A stretch of 47,842 nt of DNA from Coriobacteriales bacterium (lineage in GTDB: Bacteria > Actinomycetota > Coriobacteriia > Coriobacteriales > UBA8131): contig JAISGO010000034.1 in the NCBI GenBank assembly GCA_031263025.1, positions 1 through 47,842 of the forward strand, written 5' to 3'. Below, piece by piece: positions 7,839 to 16,429 of the stretch (positions are counted from its first letter, which is position 1; each line of letters starts with the position of its first letter). The position numbers and the translations under genes were made by a program. The notes beneath the pieces were generated by a model. It did not search any database. It was not told the origin of the DNA and saw only the letters and a list, made by a program, of their open reading frames with translations.

Positions 7839-7862
7839 CCGGGGACACTCTGAATCGCCCCC
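7839..7862. repeat. GGGGACAC repeat, single copy
   Basis: CCGGGGACACTCTGAATCGC and following Cs. A degenerate single arm of the dispersed family, between the divergent MATE and SDR genes. Confidence 0.6.
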
Positions 7863-7954
7863 CAACGGCAGAAAATCATGCTACGTGATATGTTCTTACT
7901 GAGAGGCGTATGCCTTGGTTTATTCCGTGTTGACGACATCTGGAAGGGAAGCCT

Positions 7955-8713
7955 ATGTTTGATTTGACTGGAAGAGTGGCGGTAGTGAGCGGAGCCTCGA
8001 GCGGTCTCGGCCGCCAGATGGCCAAGGCGCTGGCCCGCCAAGGCGCGAGCCTGGTTCTGATCGCCCGGCGTGAGAACAAGTTGCAGGAGGTCAAGGCCGA
8101 GATCGAAGCGCTCGGCGCCAACTGCATGTACGTCCCCACCGACATCACCGACACTGAGGCGGTCAAGGCCGCTGCGGCCAAGGTCGAGGCCGAGTTCGGT
8201 AAGGTCGACATCATGGTCAACGACGCCGGCGCCGGCGCCACCGACCCGATCGAGGAGACCTCGGACGAGGTCTGGGAGAAGGACATCTCGGTCGACCTGA
8301 CCGGGCAGTTCAAGATGATCCGCGAGTTCGGCAAGATCATGATCAAGAACCACTACGGCCGCATCATCAACATCGCCTCGATGTACGGTCTAGTAGGCAA
8401 CACCGCGCTTCCGAGCGGCGCCTACCACGCCGCCAAGGGCGCGATGGTCAACTTCACCCGCGCGGTCGCGGCCGAGTGGGCCAAGTACGGCATCAACTGC
8501 AACAGCATCTGTCCGGGCTACTTCGGCACCGAGCTGACCAAGGCCACCTTGGACACCCCGGACTTCCAGGCCTACATGAAGCAGACCGTGCCACTCGAGC
8601 GCTATGGCGCCGAGGGCGAGCTGGACGCCGCCGCGGTCTTCCTCGCCTCAGACGAGGCCAGCTACGTGACTGGTGCCATCCTGCCGGTAGACGGCGGCTA
8701 CACCTGCGTCTAA
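7955..8713 (+). CDS. Short-chain dehydrogenase/reductase (classical SDR)
   Basis: 252 residues. A Rossmann NAD(P)-binding motif SGASSGLG (residues 12-19), a variant VNDAG in place of VNNAG (near 88-92), a catalytic Ser in NIASMYG, and YHAAK carrying the Tyr/Lys pair are all present; PVDGGYTCV ends the protein. This is the fold of FabG and gluconate 5-dehydrogenase-type oxidoreductases; the true substrate is unknown. The ATG has AAGGGAAG 5 nt upstream. The gene stands alone and is followed within 7 nt by a large hairpin of the 3'-end family. Confidence 0.88.
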   Translation: MFDLTGRVAVVSGASSGLGRQMAKALARQGASLVLIARRENKLQEVKAEIEALGANCMYVPTDITDTEAVKAAAAKVEAEFGKVDIMVNDAGAGATDPIEETSDEVWEKDISVDLTGQFKMIREFGKIMIKNHYGRIINIASMYGLVGNTALPSGAYHAAKGAMVNFTRAVAAEWAKYGINCNSICPGYFGTELTKATLDTPDFQAYMKQTVPLERYGAEGELDAAAVFLASDEASYVTGAILPVDGGYTCV

Positions 8714-8719
8714 GTTACT

Positions 8720-8820
8720 GAAAAGCCAGGGCTTGAGCACATTCTGCGCCCGTCCGTGCTCGAGTATATTTATACACTGCGCGCGCACGAACGCAGACTG
8801 CACTCGAACCCAGGCTTTTC
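8720..8820 (+). repeat. 3'-end hairpin unit H1 (loop type 1)
   Basis: GAAAAGCC (8720-8727) pairs with GGCTTTTC (8813-8820), and imperfect pairing continues inward for about 30 bp. The inner part has the conserved CCGTGCTCGAGTA ... TACACTGCGCGCGC loop, itself able to fold (GAGTAT/ATAC). The upstream arm carries GAGCACATTC against GAGTGCAGTC in the complement of the other arm. It begins 7 nt after the SDR stop, in the same orientation. Confidence 0.8.
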
Positions 8821-8842
8821 TTCTCGCCTTGGCCTAGCATCC

Positions 8843-8870
8843 ATGGGGGCAGTTTATAAGCTGTCCCCAT
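8843..8870. terminator. Hairpin between convergent genes
   Basis: ATGGGGGCAG (8843-8852) and CTGTCCCCAT (8861-8870) form a 10-bp stem with one mismatch around TTTATAAG. It lies between the SDR and the leftward ATPase gene and could stop either transcript. The core resembles the GGGGACAC repeats. Confidence 0.55.
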
Positions 8871-8888
8871 CTTCTCATCTTGTTCCGC

Positions 8889-10178
8889 TTAAATGCAGAA
8901 GGCGGCGTAGAGCGGAACCGATAGGATGCCGCCTGCATCGCCGAAAGGCTTGGTCGATAGGCGGATGGCCCGCCAGGGAGCGTAGCGCTTCACGAAAGAG
9001 GTCAGACTCTTGGAGCGGGTGTTCTCGGAGCTTTTCACCTCGATGGCGCTTACCCCCTGCTGCCCCTGGATGAGGAAATCCACCTCCGCCGTCCCCGCGC
9101 TAGTCCAATAGAAAAGCGCGTGCCCACTAGCCTTGAGCTGCTGCGCGACATAATTCTCGGTCAAAGCGCCTTTGAAATGGTAGGCGCCCCCGGAGAGGAT
9201 GTCGCCTACGCGCACTTCGGATTTTGCGCATAGCAGGCCGACGTCTCCCAAATAGAGTTTGAAAGAGGAGGCGTCCAGACTACTGGACAGCGGCTGTAGG
9301 CCCTGGTTGACCTTACTGCAACGTAGGGTGATGCCGGCCATGTCCAGCCACTCGATAGCCGCGTCGTAACGCGGCCCCGTTGCACCTCGCTTGACCACGC
9401 TGTATTGAAATTTATGGTTCTCCTTGCCAAGCTGTGCAACCATCGAGTCATAACATTCGCGAGCTTTGACTGCCTCACTTGGACTCGCGTACTTGGCCAT
9501 ATCGGCCAGATAGCCGTTATTGATGCCAGCGGCGATAAAGGGCGCTTGCGAAAGGTCGCCGTCCTGCGCTGTCGCGCTCACAACCGCTGGCATGCCCCCG
9601 CACACCAGATAGCGCCGCCACAACTCCAAGGCCTTCAGGTGCAGGCCTTGGTTCAGTGGTTTCATGCTCATGTAATGCTCTTTGATTTGCCCGGCCAGGA
9701 AATCCTCGTCCGAAGCCCAAAGGAATTCCTCGAAATCGAGGGGATAGAGGGTCATTGAATGCACTTTACCCACCGGGAAAGAGAATTCCTGGCGGTCCAA
9801 CGCAACCCCAAGCAGGCTACCAGCCGCCACGATGTGATACTCAGGAGCCAACTCAGCGAAATATTTGAGGCTCGCAAGCGCCCGTTCGCTCGCCTGGATC
9901 TCATCCAGGATTATCAGGGTAGTACCAGGGTTAATCGGCTGACCCGTCTCTGCCGCCAGCATCCTGACGATAGTACGCGGCTCAATGGATTCCTCAAAAT
10001 AAGCGGCAATCCGTTGGTTGATGTCCAAGCTCACGTAAACCTGGTTCTGATATGCCTCTTCAGCGAACGTACGCAGGAGCCAGGTCTTTCCGCACTGCCG
10101 CACCCCCTGGAGCAGCAAGGGCTTACGTTCCTTGCTTTCCCGCCAGACGAAGAGGTCTTGCCAAAGCTTTCTTTTCAT
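8889..10178 (-). CDS. AAA-family ATPase with DUF4143 domain
   Basis: 429 residues. Walker A GVRQCGKT (about 25-32) and Walker B LIILDEIQ (about 88-95) define the AAA_14 domain. The C-terminal DUF4143 part carries AEVDFLIQG ... AIEVKSSE, a PD-(D/E)XK nuclease-like core. Such proteins are common accessory genes, and their function is unproven. They often sit near toxin-antitoxin loci, as here. The gene is monocistronic and apparently leaderless: TACAAT ends 6 nt before the ATG, with no Shine-Dalgarno. Confidence 0.88.
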   Translation of the reverse strand: MKRKLWQDLFVWRESKERKPLLLQGVRQCGKTWLLRTFAEEAYQNQVYVSLDINQRIAAYFEESIEPRTIVRMLAAETGQPINPGTTLIILDEIQASERALASLKYFAELAPEYHIVAAGSLLGVALDRQEFSFPVGKVHSMTLYPLDFEEFLWASDEDFLAGQIKEHYMSMKPLNQGLHLKALELWRRYLVCGGMPAVVSATAQDGDLSQAPFIAAGINNGYLADMAKYASPSEAVKARECYDSMVAQLGKENHKFQYSVVKRGATGPRYDAAIEWLDMAGITLRCSKVNQGLQPLSSSLDASSFKLYLGDVGLLCAKSEVRVGDILSGGAYHFKGALTENYVAQQLKASGHALFYWTSAGTAEVDFLIQGQQGVSAIEVKSSENTRSKSLTSFVKRYAPWRAIRLSTKPFGDAGGILSVPLYAAFCI

Positions 10179-10184
10179 AATCTA

Positions 10185-10190
10185 ATTGTA
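10185..10190 (-). promoter_or_regulatory. -10 box of the DUF4143 ATPase, leaderless
   Basis: TACAAT on the minus strand with exactly 6 nt (TAGATT) to the ATG at 10178. Confidence 0.6.
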
Positions 10191-10210
10191 GCTTATCTTA
10201 GTATTTTCAG

Positions 10211-10257
10211 CATTTCGGTTATTTTTTTCAATTTAAAAATAACATTTCCGTTATTTT
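10211..10257. promoter_or_regulatory. AT-rich operator-like repeats upstream of the ATPase
   Basis: CATTTCGGTTATTTT (10211-10225) recurs as CATTTCCGTTATTTT (10243-10257), 32 bp apart, about three helical turns. Overlapping these, GTTATTTTT (10218-10226) and AAAAATAAC (10235-10243) form a perfect 9-bp inverted repeat. The block lies just upstream of the ATPase -10 box and looks like a repressor site. The rest of the 10258-10526 gap holds one GGGGACAC palindrome and the leader of the next gene. Confidence 0.5.
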
Positions 10258-10330
10258 CATAGCCTAACCTAGAGCCAGGGCGAAAACAATACGCCGATGG
10301 CGCCGGGCAAAGCAGACAGGGGGAGTACGT

Positions 10331-10352
10331 GGGACACTCGATAGAGTGTCCC
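10331..10352. repeat. GGGGACAC-family palindrome
   Basis: GGGACACTC, loop GATA, GAGTGTCCC: perfect 9-bp arms. Intergenic. Confidence 0.8.
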
Positions 10353-10526
10353 CCAGCTTGGTCTTGCTGTCTTGAATGGGCCTGTTCTGTCAAAACACAA
10401 CAAAGACGCCTAAGCTCCCTGTTTTCGTGCTATTATGCCGCTCAGAAGATGTTTCGCGCTGGGAGAGCGACGCCGGTCGTGCAAACGTTTTGCGCGAGGC
10501 GCCGACCCCACAGATAAGGAGCGCCC

Positions 10527-12500
10527 ATGCAAAGGAAATACCCCCACCTCGCCGAGCCCTTAGCCGTCGGCCGGGCCCTGCTCAAGAACCGGATGGTCTC
10601 GGCACCGCTGGGCGCCACCGACATCACGGCGGACGGCAGCCCCGGGCCGCGCACCTCGGGCTTCTATGAGCTGCGCGCCAAGGGCGGGGCGGCGGCCGTC
10701 ACCGCCAGCGAGCTGACCGTGCACCCGGCCACCGACGGCTCGCAGATGCTCCACCTCTCGCTCAAGAACCCCGGCCAGCTGGCCGCTTTCACTTTCCTGG
10801 CTGACGCCATTAACCGCCACGGCGCGCTGGCCTCGGTCGAGCTCTCGCACTCCGGCCAGTACGCCGGCACTTATATGGTGGACAAGAAAAGCAAGGGCGA
10901 GCTCCATCAGTGGGGGCCGAGTGACTGGACCCGCCCGGACGGGATGCCAGTCAAGGCCCTCGCCGTCGAGCAGCTGCAGGACATCGTCAAAGCCTACGCC
11001 GAGGCCGCCAGCCTGGCCAAGCGGGCCGGCTTCCGCATGGTGATGGTCCACGCCGGCCATACCTGGCTGCTCAATCAGTTCCTCTCGCCCTTCTTCAACC
11101 ACCGCAAAGACCGATACGGCGGTTCGCTCGAAAACCGCGCCCGCCTGGCGGTCGAGGTCCTGCAGGCAGTGCGCGAGGCGGTCGGGCCGGGCTTTCCCAT
11201 CGAGTGCCGGATCAGCGGTTCGGAGTTCTTCGAGGGCGGCTACGACCTGGACGATGGGGTGCGCATCGCCCAGATCTTCCAGGACTACTGCGACATCTTG
11301 CACGTCTCGGCCGGCTCCTACCAGTATGGTTTCTCGATCACCCACCCTTCGCAGTTCCGCCCCCACGGTTGCAACGTCTTCCTTGCCGAGGAGATCAAGA
11401 GGCACCTGCGCATCCCGGTGGCGACGGTGGGCGGGCTCTCCGACCCCGACCAGATGGAGGAGATCGTCGCTAGCGGCAAGGCCGACATCGTGGTGATGGG
11501 ACGCGGCCTTCTGGCCGACCCCTATATCCCGCGTAAGGTCTTAGCCGGCCACGGCGATGACGTCAACAAATGCCTGCGCTGCTTCGTCTGCATGGCCGAG
11601 CGCCCGGCCACCCAGACCCGGCGCTGCGCGATCAACCCCCTAATCGGGCGGGAGATCGAGGGCACGGAGATCGAGCCGGCCCCGGTCAAGCGCAAAGTCC
11701 TGGTGGTCGGCGGTGGCATCGCCGGCCTGGTCGCGGCCTGCACCGCGGCAAAACGCGGCCATCAGGTGACTTTGGCCGAGAAAGGCGGCGCGCTCGGCGG
11801 CATCCTCTTGGCCGAGCAGGCCCTGCCCTTCAAGCGCGAGATGTACGAACTGACCCAGACCTACGCCCGCCGCGCCGCCCGGCTCGGGGTCGAGGTCCTG
11901 CTCGACACCGAAGTTGACGCGGCCTGGGCAGAAGGGCGCGACTTTGACGCGGCCATCCTGGCCCTGGGTTCGGCGGCGTTGGGCTCACCTTTGAAGCTGA
12001 CTGATAGTAGCACCACCCCCACCGCCGCCCACGTCCACGACCTAGAGGACTACTACCTGCACGGCGGCGAGCTGGCCGACGAAGTGATCGTGCTCGGCGC
12101 CGGCCTCTCCGGGGTCGAATGTGCCATCGGCTTGGCCGAGCAGGGTAAGACCGTGCACCTGGTCGGCGCCGACCCCGAGCTCTGCCCCGACGCCAACATC
12201 CGCCAGCGCCCCATCTTGCTCGACAAACTGTCAGAGCTGAAGATCGATGCCCAAGTAGGGCTGTTCGGCCAGAGCTACGACGGCCAGACCTTGCGCGCCA
12301 GTGAAGCGGGCGACCCAGCGGCCTGGCACGAGTTCAAGGGTGGCGACGTGGTCCTGGCGGTCGGCCGCAAGGCCCGCGCCGACGCCGCCAAGGCCCTGCT
12401 CGAGATCGCGCCGCTCACCCGCATGGTCGGCGATTGCCTGCGCCCCGCCAACGTCACTACCGCCGTCTACGAGGCCTACCACGCGGCGCTGGACCTCTAG
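10527..12500 (+). CDS. NADH:flavin oxidoreductase, 2,4-dienoyl-CoA reductase/enoate reductase type
   Basis: 657 residues, the usual length. The N-terminal half is an old-yellow-enzyme TIM barrel binding FMN, with HAGHTWLLNQFLSP (about 173-186) and YGGSLENRARL. Cysteines in CLRCFVC (about 350-356) and a further Cys 12 residues on fit the [4Fe-4S] site of this family. The C-terminal half has two dinucleotide-binding motifs, VVGGGIAGL (FAD) and VLGAGLSGVECA (NAD(P)). Relatives reduce enoyl- or dienoyl-type double bonds, bile-acid intermediates or xenobiotics; the substrate here is unknown. The ATG follows AAGGAGCGCCC. It is a single gene. Confidence 0.9.
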   Translation: MQRKYPHLAEPLAVGRALLKNRMVSAPLGATDITADGSPGPRTSGFYELRAKGGAAAVTASELTVHPATDGSQMLHLSLKNPGQLAAFTFLADAINRHGALASVELSHSGQYAGTYMVDKKSKGELHQWGPSDWTRPDGMPVKALAVEQLQDIVKAYAEAASLAKRAGFRMVMVHAGHTWLLNQFLSPFFNHRKDRYGGSLENRARLAVEVLQAVREAVGPGFPIECRISGSEFFEGGYDLDDGVRIAQIFQDYCDILHVSAGSYQYGFSITHPSQFRPHGCNVFLAEEIKRHLRIPVATVGGLSDPDQMEEIVASGKADIVVMGRGLLADPYIPRKVLAGHGDDVNKCLRCFVCMAERPATQTRRCAINPLIGREIEGTEIEPAPVKRKVLVVGGGIAGLVAACTAAKRGHQVTLAEKGGALGGILLAEQALPFKREMYELTQTYARRAARLGVEVLLDTEVDAAWAEGRDFDAAILALGSAALGSPLKLTDSSTTPTAAHVHDLEDYYLHGGELADEVIVLGAGLSGVECAIGLAEQGKTVHLVGADPELCPDANIRQRPILLDKLSELKIDAQVGLFGQSYDGQTLRASEAGDPAAWHEFKGGDVVLAVGRKARADAAKALLEIAPLTRMVGDCLRPANVTTAVYEAYHAALDL

Positions 12501-12533
12501 GAAGCCAGAAGTTCAAGCATCGTATCGGCTCCT

Positions 12534-12559
12534 CGGGGACACCCTATAGGGTGTCCCCG
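12534..12559. repeat. Perfect 26-bp GGGGACAC palindrome
   Basis: CGGGGACACCCTA followed directly by its reverse complement, with no loop. A second half-site (AGTGTCCCCCGAT) follows at 12571-12583. It lies 34 nt after the oxidoreductase stop and is the best consensus copy of the family. Confidence 0.85.
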
Positions 12560-12592
12560 ATGGTTCATAAAGTGTCCCCCGATGCAGCCATT

Positions 12593-12622
12593 CTGACACA
12601 TAGTAGTTCCACTCGTTATAAT
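12593..12622 (+). promoter_or_regulatory. Promoter of the FnIII-domain secreted protein
   Basis: CTGACA (12593-12598), 18-bp spacer, TATAAT (12617-12622). Because the -10 box ends 2 nt before the ATG at 12625, that codon cannot be well inside the transcript, which supports the later start at 12652. Confidence 0.65.
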
Positions 12623-12651
12623 CTATGCGTTTCCTTTCTGAAAGGTCATCT

Positions 12652-14145
12652 ATGCCGCCCATTGCCGGTAGATTGCGTCTCCTCTGCTGCGTCATCGTTT
12701 CTTTTCTGACTATTTGTAGCTTAATGCTCCTGAACGACGGCGTTCCTGCCGCTCGTAAAAAAGCCTTTGCGGCAACCAGCGTCTACCCGTCGACCGCCTA
12801 CAGCCTTGGCCAGACCGTCAAGGGCACGGCCACTAAGACGGACGTCGCCTTCAAGTTCACGGTGGCGCCGACCGCGCCGGCGGTGGCCGAGGCCATCCAT
12901 TTCAGCCTGTCCACCAGCAGCAAGACCGAGTCGTATCTCATAATCTCGCCCTATGACAAGAACGCCATCATGTTCGACGAGCCAGGGGAGCTCGCCATCT
13001 GCAACGGTTGGGACAAGAACGACTTGATCCTCAAGGCGGGGACCTATTATGCCACCGCTGTTTTCAGCGGAAGTGATTGGTACCTCGAAGACGCCGCCGA
13101 CGGGGACGACGCTCCCCCTGCCTATAAAGGCGCTTATAGCTTTTCGAGTAAGGTCGAGGAGCAGGTCTACGCTGCGCCTAAAGACCTCAAGATCAGCCAA
13201 ACGGCGACCAAGGTCTCGCTGTCCTGGCAGCCGGTAGCTGGCGCCAGCCATTATGCGGTCGAGCTCGCCGTGCCTTTCACTGAAGGCGACGACGAGGTGC
13301 CCAGCCTCTCCGCCAGTGGCAGCGACCAGCTGAACACGACCAGCTTCTCCTTCGACCCGACCCAGGGCGCGGTCGAGAAATACCTGACCAACCCCAAAGT
13401 CCAGGCCAGCTCGGGCAGCCTTGGCCTGCGCGTCTATGCCATCAGCGGCAAGCTGCACATCCCCGACTATGAGGACATGACGGTCGACATCATGGACGAC
13501 TGGCGCGACCTTCTTAGCGCGAGTAGTTATTACGACTGCTCCTGCGTTGCTGCGCCCAAGACCCTCAAGGTACCCTGGGCCAAGGATTTCAGCTATCACA
13601 AGAGCGCGGCTTACAACGGTAAGGCCCATAATGCCAAAGTCAAGGTCAAGAAGAGCGGCGTCGGTGTGCTCTCTCAGGTCATCTACAACCCCAAGGGGTC
13701 TCAGGGCGACACCACCAAGACGCCCAAGAAGATCGGCAGCTATACGGTCTATGCCAGCGTCAAGGTGGGCGCAATGGGGGCCAACGGCTATTATCTGCCC
13801 AACCAACGCATCAAGTTGGGCAGCTTCCAGATAAGACCTAGGGCGCCGAAGTCGATCAGCAAACTCAGCTCAGGCTACCGCAGCCTGACCGTCAAGTGGC
13901 ACCGTCAAAAGTCTGCTACCAACACTTCTGGCTACAAGATCGCCTACCGGGCCAAAGGCAGCAAGAAATGGCGTTACCGCTACGTCAGCGGGCGCAAGGC
14001 TGGCAAGCTGCGCCTGCGCGGGCTCGGCGCCGGGCATAGCTACTACGTCAAAGTCGCGGTCTATAAGAAGGTCACTAAGGACGTCAAGGACTACAAGGTC
14101 TGCTCAACGTGGACCAAGGCCAAGCTCAGCCACAGACTAGCCTGA
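12652..14145 (+). CDS. Secreted protein with fibronectin type III-like domains
   Basis: 497 residues from the ATG at 12652 (AAGG 7 nt upstream); the in-frame ATG at 12625 abuts the -10 box. A signal peptide covers about the first 40 residues, ending near KAFA. Residues about 170-300 contain a fibronectin-like unit (PKDLKISQTATKVSLSWQPV). A strand-rich segment with YNGKAHNAKVKV follows, and the last 110 residues form a second FnIII-like domain (LTVKWHRQKS, SGYKIAYRAKGSKKWRYRYV). The C-terminal two-domain block is related to the end of the leucine-rich-repeat protein at 28021-29823. No sorting signal is seen. Function unknown; probably surface or wall bound through its basic C-terminus. Confidence 0.8.
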   Translation: MPPIAGRLRLLCCVIVSFLTICSLMLLNDGVPAARKKAFAATSVYPSTAYSLGQTVKGTATKTDVAFKFTVAPTAPAVAEAIHFSLSTSSKTESYLIISPYDKNAIMFDEPGELAICNGWDKNDLILKAGTYYATAVFSGSDWYLEDAADGDDAPPAYKGAYSFSSKVEEQVYAAPKDLKISQTATKVSLSWQPVAGASHYAVELAVPFTEGDDEVPSLSASGSDQLNTTSFSFDPTQGAVEKYLTNPKVQASSGSLGLRVYAISGKLHIPDYEDMTVDIMDDWRDLLSASSYYDCSCVAAPKTLKVPWAKDFSYHKSAAYNGKAHNAKVKVKKSGVGVLSQVIYNPKGSQGDTTKTPKKIGSYTVYASVKVGAMGANGYYLPNQRIKLGSFQIRPRAPKSISKLSSGYRSLTVKWHRQKSATNTSGYKIAYRAKGSKKWRYRYVSGRKAGKLRLRGLGAGHSYYVKVAVYKKVTKDVKDYKVCSTWTKAKLSHRLA

Positions 14146-14172
14146 CCGGGGACACTCTATAGGGTGCCCCGG
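14146..14172. repeat. GGGGACAC-family palindrome
   Basis: CCGGGGACACTCTATAGGGT followed by GCCCCGG: near-perfect palindrome starting at the base after the stop codon of the secreted-protein gene. It probably doubles as a transcription stop. Confidence 0.8.
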
Positions 14173-14247
14173 GTGGAGAGTGTTCAGGTCTGCAACAGTT
14201 TTGCCCCTGAACACCGTCCAGCGCGCAAGCCCCCGGGCCAAATCCCT

Positions 14248-14253
14248 TATACT
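14248..14253 (+). promoter_or_regulatory. -10 box upstream of cysE
   Basis: TATACT lies 9 nt before the ATG at 14263, with no Shine-Dalgarno. The transcript would have a leader of at most a few nucleotides. Confidence 0.45.
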
Positions 14254-14262
14254 ATATTCCCT

Positions 14263-14910
14263 ATGTTCAAGAACATCAGACGCGACATCCGTGCGGTCAA
14301 GGAGCACGACCCGGCGGCCAACTCCTCCTTTGGGATCTTCATCAATTATCCCGGGGTGCAGGCTGCAAATGCCCATCGCTTCGAGAACCTACTCTGGCGC
14401 CACGGCCTCAAGGGCATCGCGCGCTGGCTCTCACAGCGCACCCGCCACCACACCGGGATCGAGATCCACCCGGCGGCCAAGCTCGGCCACGGGGTCTTCA
14501 TCGACCACGGCATGGGCGTGATCATCGGCGAGACTGCGGTGGTAGGCGATGACGTGGTGCTTTACCAGGGCGTGACCCTGGGCGGCACCGGCAAGCAAAG
14601 CGGCAAGCGCCACCCCAACATCGGCGACGGCTGCATCATCGGGGTCGGGGCTTGCGTACTCGGCAATATCACCCTGGGCGATCAGGTCAAGGTCGGCGGC
14701 GGCGCGGTGGTGCTCGACGACGTGCCTTCCAACTCCACCGTGGTCGGCATCCCCGGCCGAGTGGTGACCAAGGACGGCATCCGCATCTGCCCGGCCGACC
14801 CGGCCCGGCGCGAGCTGATGCCCGACCCGATCGAAGACCAGATCGCCGCCTTGCAAGAACAAGTCCAAGACCTGCAGAATACCGTCCAGAAGTTGGCCCA
14901 TCATGCCTGA
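14263..14910 (+). CDS. cysE: Serine O-acetyltransferase
   Basis: 215 residues. It transfers acetyl from acetyl-CoA to serine, the first step of cysteine synthesis. The left-handed beta-helix hexapeptide repeats run from about residue 68 to 165. The family signature HGMGVIIGETAVVGDDVVLYQ (His at about 84) and VTLGGTGKQSGKRHPNIGDG are intact. It is the short form of CysE, lacking most of the long N-terminal helical domain seen in enterobacteria, as is normal in Gram-positives. A C-terminal coiled coil (DQIAALQEQVQDLQNTVQKL) is present. It overlaps dnaB by 8 nt. Confidence 0.93.
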   Translation: MFKNIRRDIRAVKEHDPAANSSFGIFINYPGVQAANAHRFENLLWRHGLKGIARWLSQRTRHHTGIEIHPAAKLGHGVFIDHGMGVIIGETAVVGDDVVLYQGVTLGGTGKQSGKRHPNIGDGCIIGVGACVLGNITLGDQVKVGGGAVVLDDVPSNSTVVGIPGRVVTKDGIRICPADPARRELMPDPIEDQIAALQEQVQDLQNTVQKLAHHA

Positions 14911-16288
14911 AGACCTCCCCCGCGATATCCTCAACCGCGAACCGCCCAACAACCTCGACGCCGAGCGCTCCGTCCTGGCAGCGATGATCCTTGACCAGGA
15001 GGTCTGCGAGGACGCGATCGCCATCGTCAAGGTCGATCATTTCTACCGCCCCTCACACCAACTGATCTATGCCGCTATCCAGGAGTTGCAGCAAGGCGGC
15101 ACTCCGGTCGACCAGGTGACCTTAGCCGACAAGCTTGAGGCCAAGGGTGATCTGGACAAGATCGGCGGCAAGGGCTACATCCTCGAGCTCGCCAACCTTT
15201 CCATGTCCGTCCTCAACTGGCAAGCCTATGCCCGCATCATCAAGACCGACGCGATGATGCGCGAGCTGATCAAGGCGGCCGTGCGTATCCAGGCCATCGG
15301 CTACAGCGACGCTGACGATTCGGACAAGATCGTAGCCGACGCCGAGGCTGAGCTCTTCAACGTCACCGACCGCGCCCTCTCGCACAGCGCCCAGAAGATC
15401 GTCCCCCTCATGGAGCAGATGGTCGAGCAGGTCGAGGAGATGTGCAAAGACCCCAACAAGATCTTCGGCGTGCCCTCGGGCTACCGCGACCTGGACAACC
15501 TGCTGGCGGGTTTTCGCTCTGGCCAGCTGATCGTTGTGGGTGCCAGCACCGGCATGGGCAAGACCTCGCTCGCCCTCAATCTCGCGGTCAACGCCGCGCT
15601 CGCGGGCACCCGAGTGATCTTCTACTCCCTGGAGATGCCGGCAATCGAGCTCACCCAGAGGGTCGCCTCCTATCTCGGCTCGATCGAGCTGGCCCACATC
15701 CGCAAAGGCCGCATGCAACAAGAGGACTGGAAGAACCTACCCAGGGTCGAAGAACAGCTGATGAAGTGCGACCTCTGTTTCGACGAGTCGCCCTCGCTTT
15801 CGGTGACCGAGCTCCTCGCCAAGTCGCGCCGCCACCTGCGCAACACCGAATCTGGCAAAGGGCTGATCGTGGTCGACTATTTGCAGCTGATGAACGCTGG
15901 CGGCAGCGGCGGCGGCTACAGCGACCAACAGCGCTACCAAGAAGTCGGCAAGATCTCCCGTGGCCTGAAGATGATCTCGAAAGAGCTAGGACAGCCAGTG
16001 ATCGCCCTCTCCCAGCTCAACCGTACCGCCACCACCACCGGCACCCACGTCAAGCCGCAGCTCTCGATGCTACGCGAATCTGGATCGATTGAGCAAGACG
16101 CCGACGTGGTGCTCCTGCTCGACCGCTCGACTAGCGCCGAAGAGGCGGAAAACCACAGCCGTCCTGACCTCGGCACCGCCAACCTGATCGTCGCCAAGAA
16201 CCGCAACGGCGAGACCCGTGAGGAGGGCATCGTGCTCACCTTCCTCAAACAGTACGCGAGCTTCTATGACTACACCGCCGAACAGTAG
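14903..16288 (+). CDS. dnaB: Replicative DNA helicase
   Basis: 461 residues, normal for DnaB. The N-terminal helical domain (about 10-115) begins PPNNLDAERSVLAAMI. The RecA-like C-terminal ATPase has Walker A GASTGMGKTS (about 212-221) and Walker B LIVVDYLQLM; QDADVVLLLDR and the arginine-finger region (IVAKNRNG) follow. It unwinds DNA at replication forks as a hexameric ring. No intein is present. The ATG lies inside the cysE end, so the two genes are probably co-transcribed. Hairpin H2 starts at the base after the stop codon. Confidence 0.96.
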   Translation: MPEDLPRDILNREPPNNLDAERSVLAAMILDQEVCEDAIAIVKVDHFYRPSHQLIYAAIQELQQGGTPVDQVTLADKLEAKGDLDKIGGKGYILELANLSMSVLNWQAYARIIKTDAMMRELIKAAVRIQAIGYSDADDSDKIVADAEAELFNVTDRALSHSAQKIVPLMEQMVEQVEEMCKDPNKIFGVPSGYRDLDNLLAGFRSGQLIVVGASTGMGKTSLALNLAVNAALAGTRVIFYSLEMPAIELTQRVASYLGSIELAHIRKGRMQQEDWKNLPRVEEQLMKCDLCFDESPSLSVTELLAKSRRHLRNTESGKGLIVVDYLQLMNAGGSGGGYSDQQRYQEVGKISRGLKMISKELGQPVIALSQLNRTATTTGTHVKPQLSMLRESGSIEQDADVVLLLDRSTSAEEAENHSRPDLGTANLIVAKNRNGETREEGIVLTFLKQYASFYDYTAEQ

Positions 16289-16391
16289 GGAAAACCCGCT
16301 ATTTTGGCAGCTTCGCGTCCGTCCGTGCTCGAGTACCTTACGTACACTCCGCGCGCGCGGACGCGAATCTACTCAAAATATCGGCTTTTCC
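16289..16391 (+). repeat. 3'-end hairpin unit H2 (loop type 1)
   Basis: GGAAAACCCGCTATTTTG (16289-16306) pairs, with few mismatches, with CAAAATATCGGCTTTTCC at the right end. The inner stem is CGTCCGTGC against GCGCGGACG, with one U-G pair if read as plus-strand RNA. The innermost loop stem is GAGTAC/GTAC. It abuts the dnaB stop. Confidence 0.85.
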
Positions 16392-16429
16392 TTGCCTCAT
16401 TGAGCGTTTGAACAGAAAGGACCTTTATA

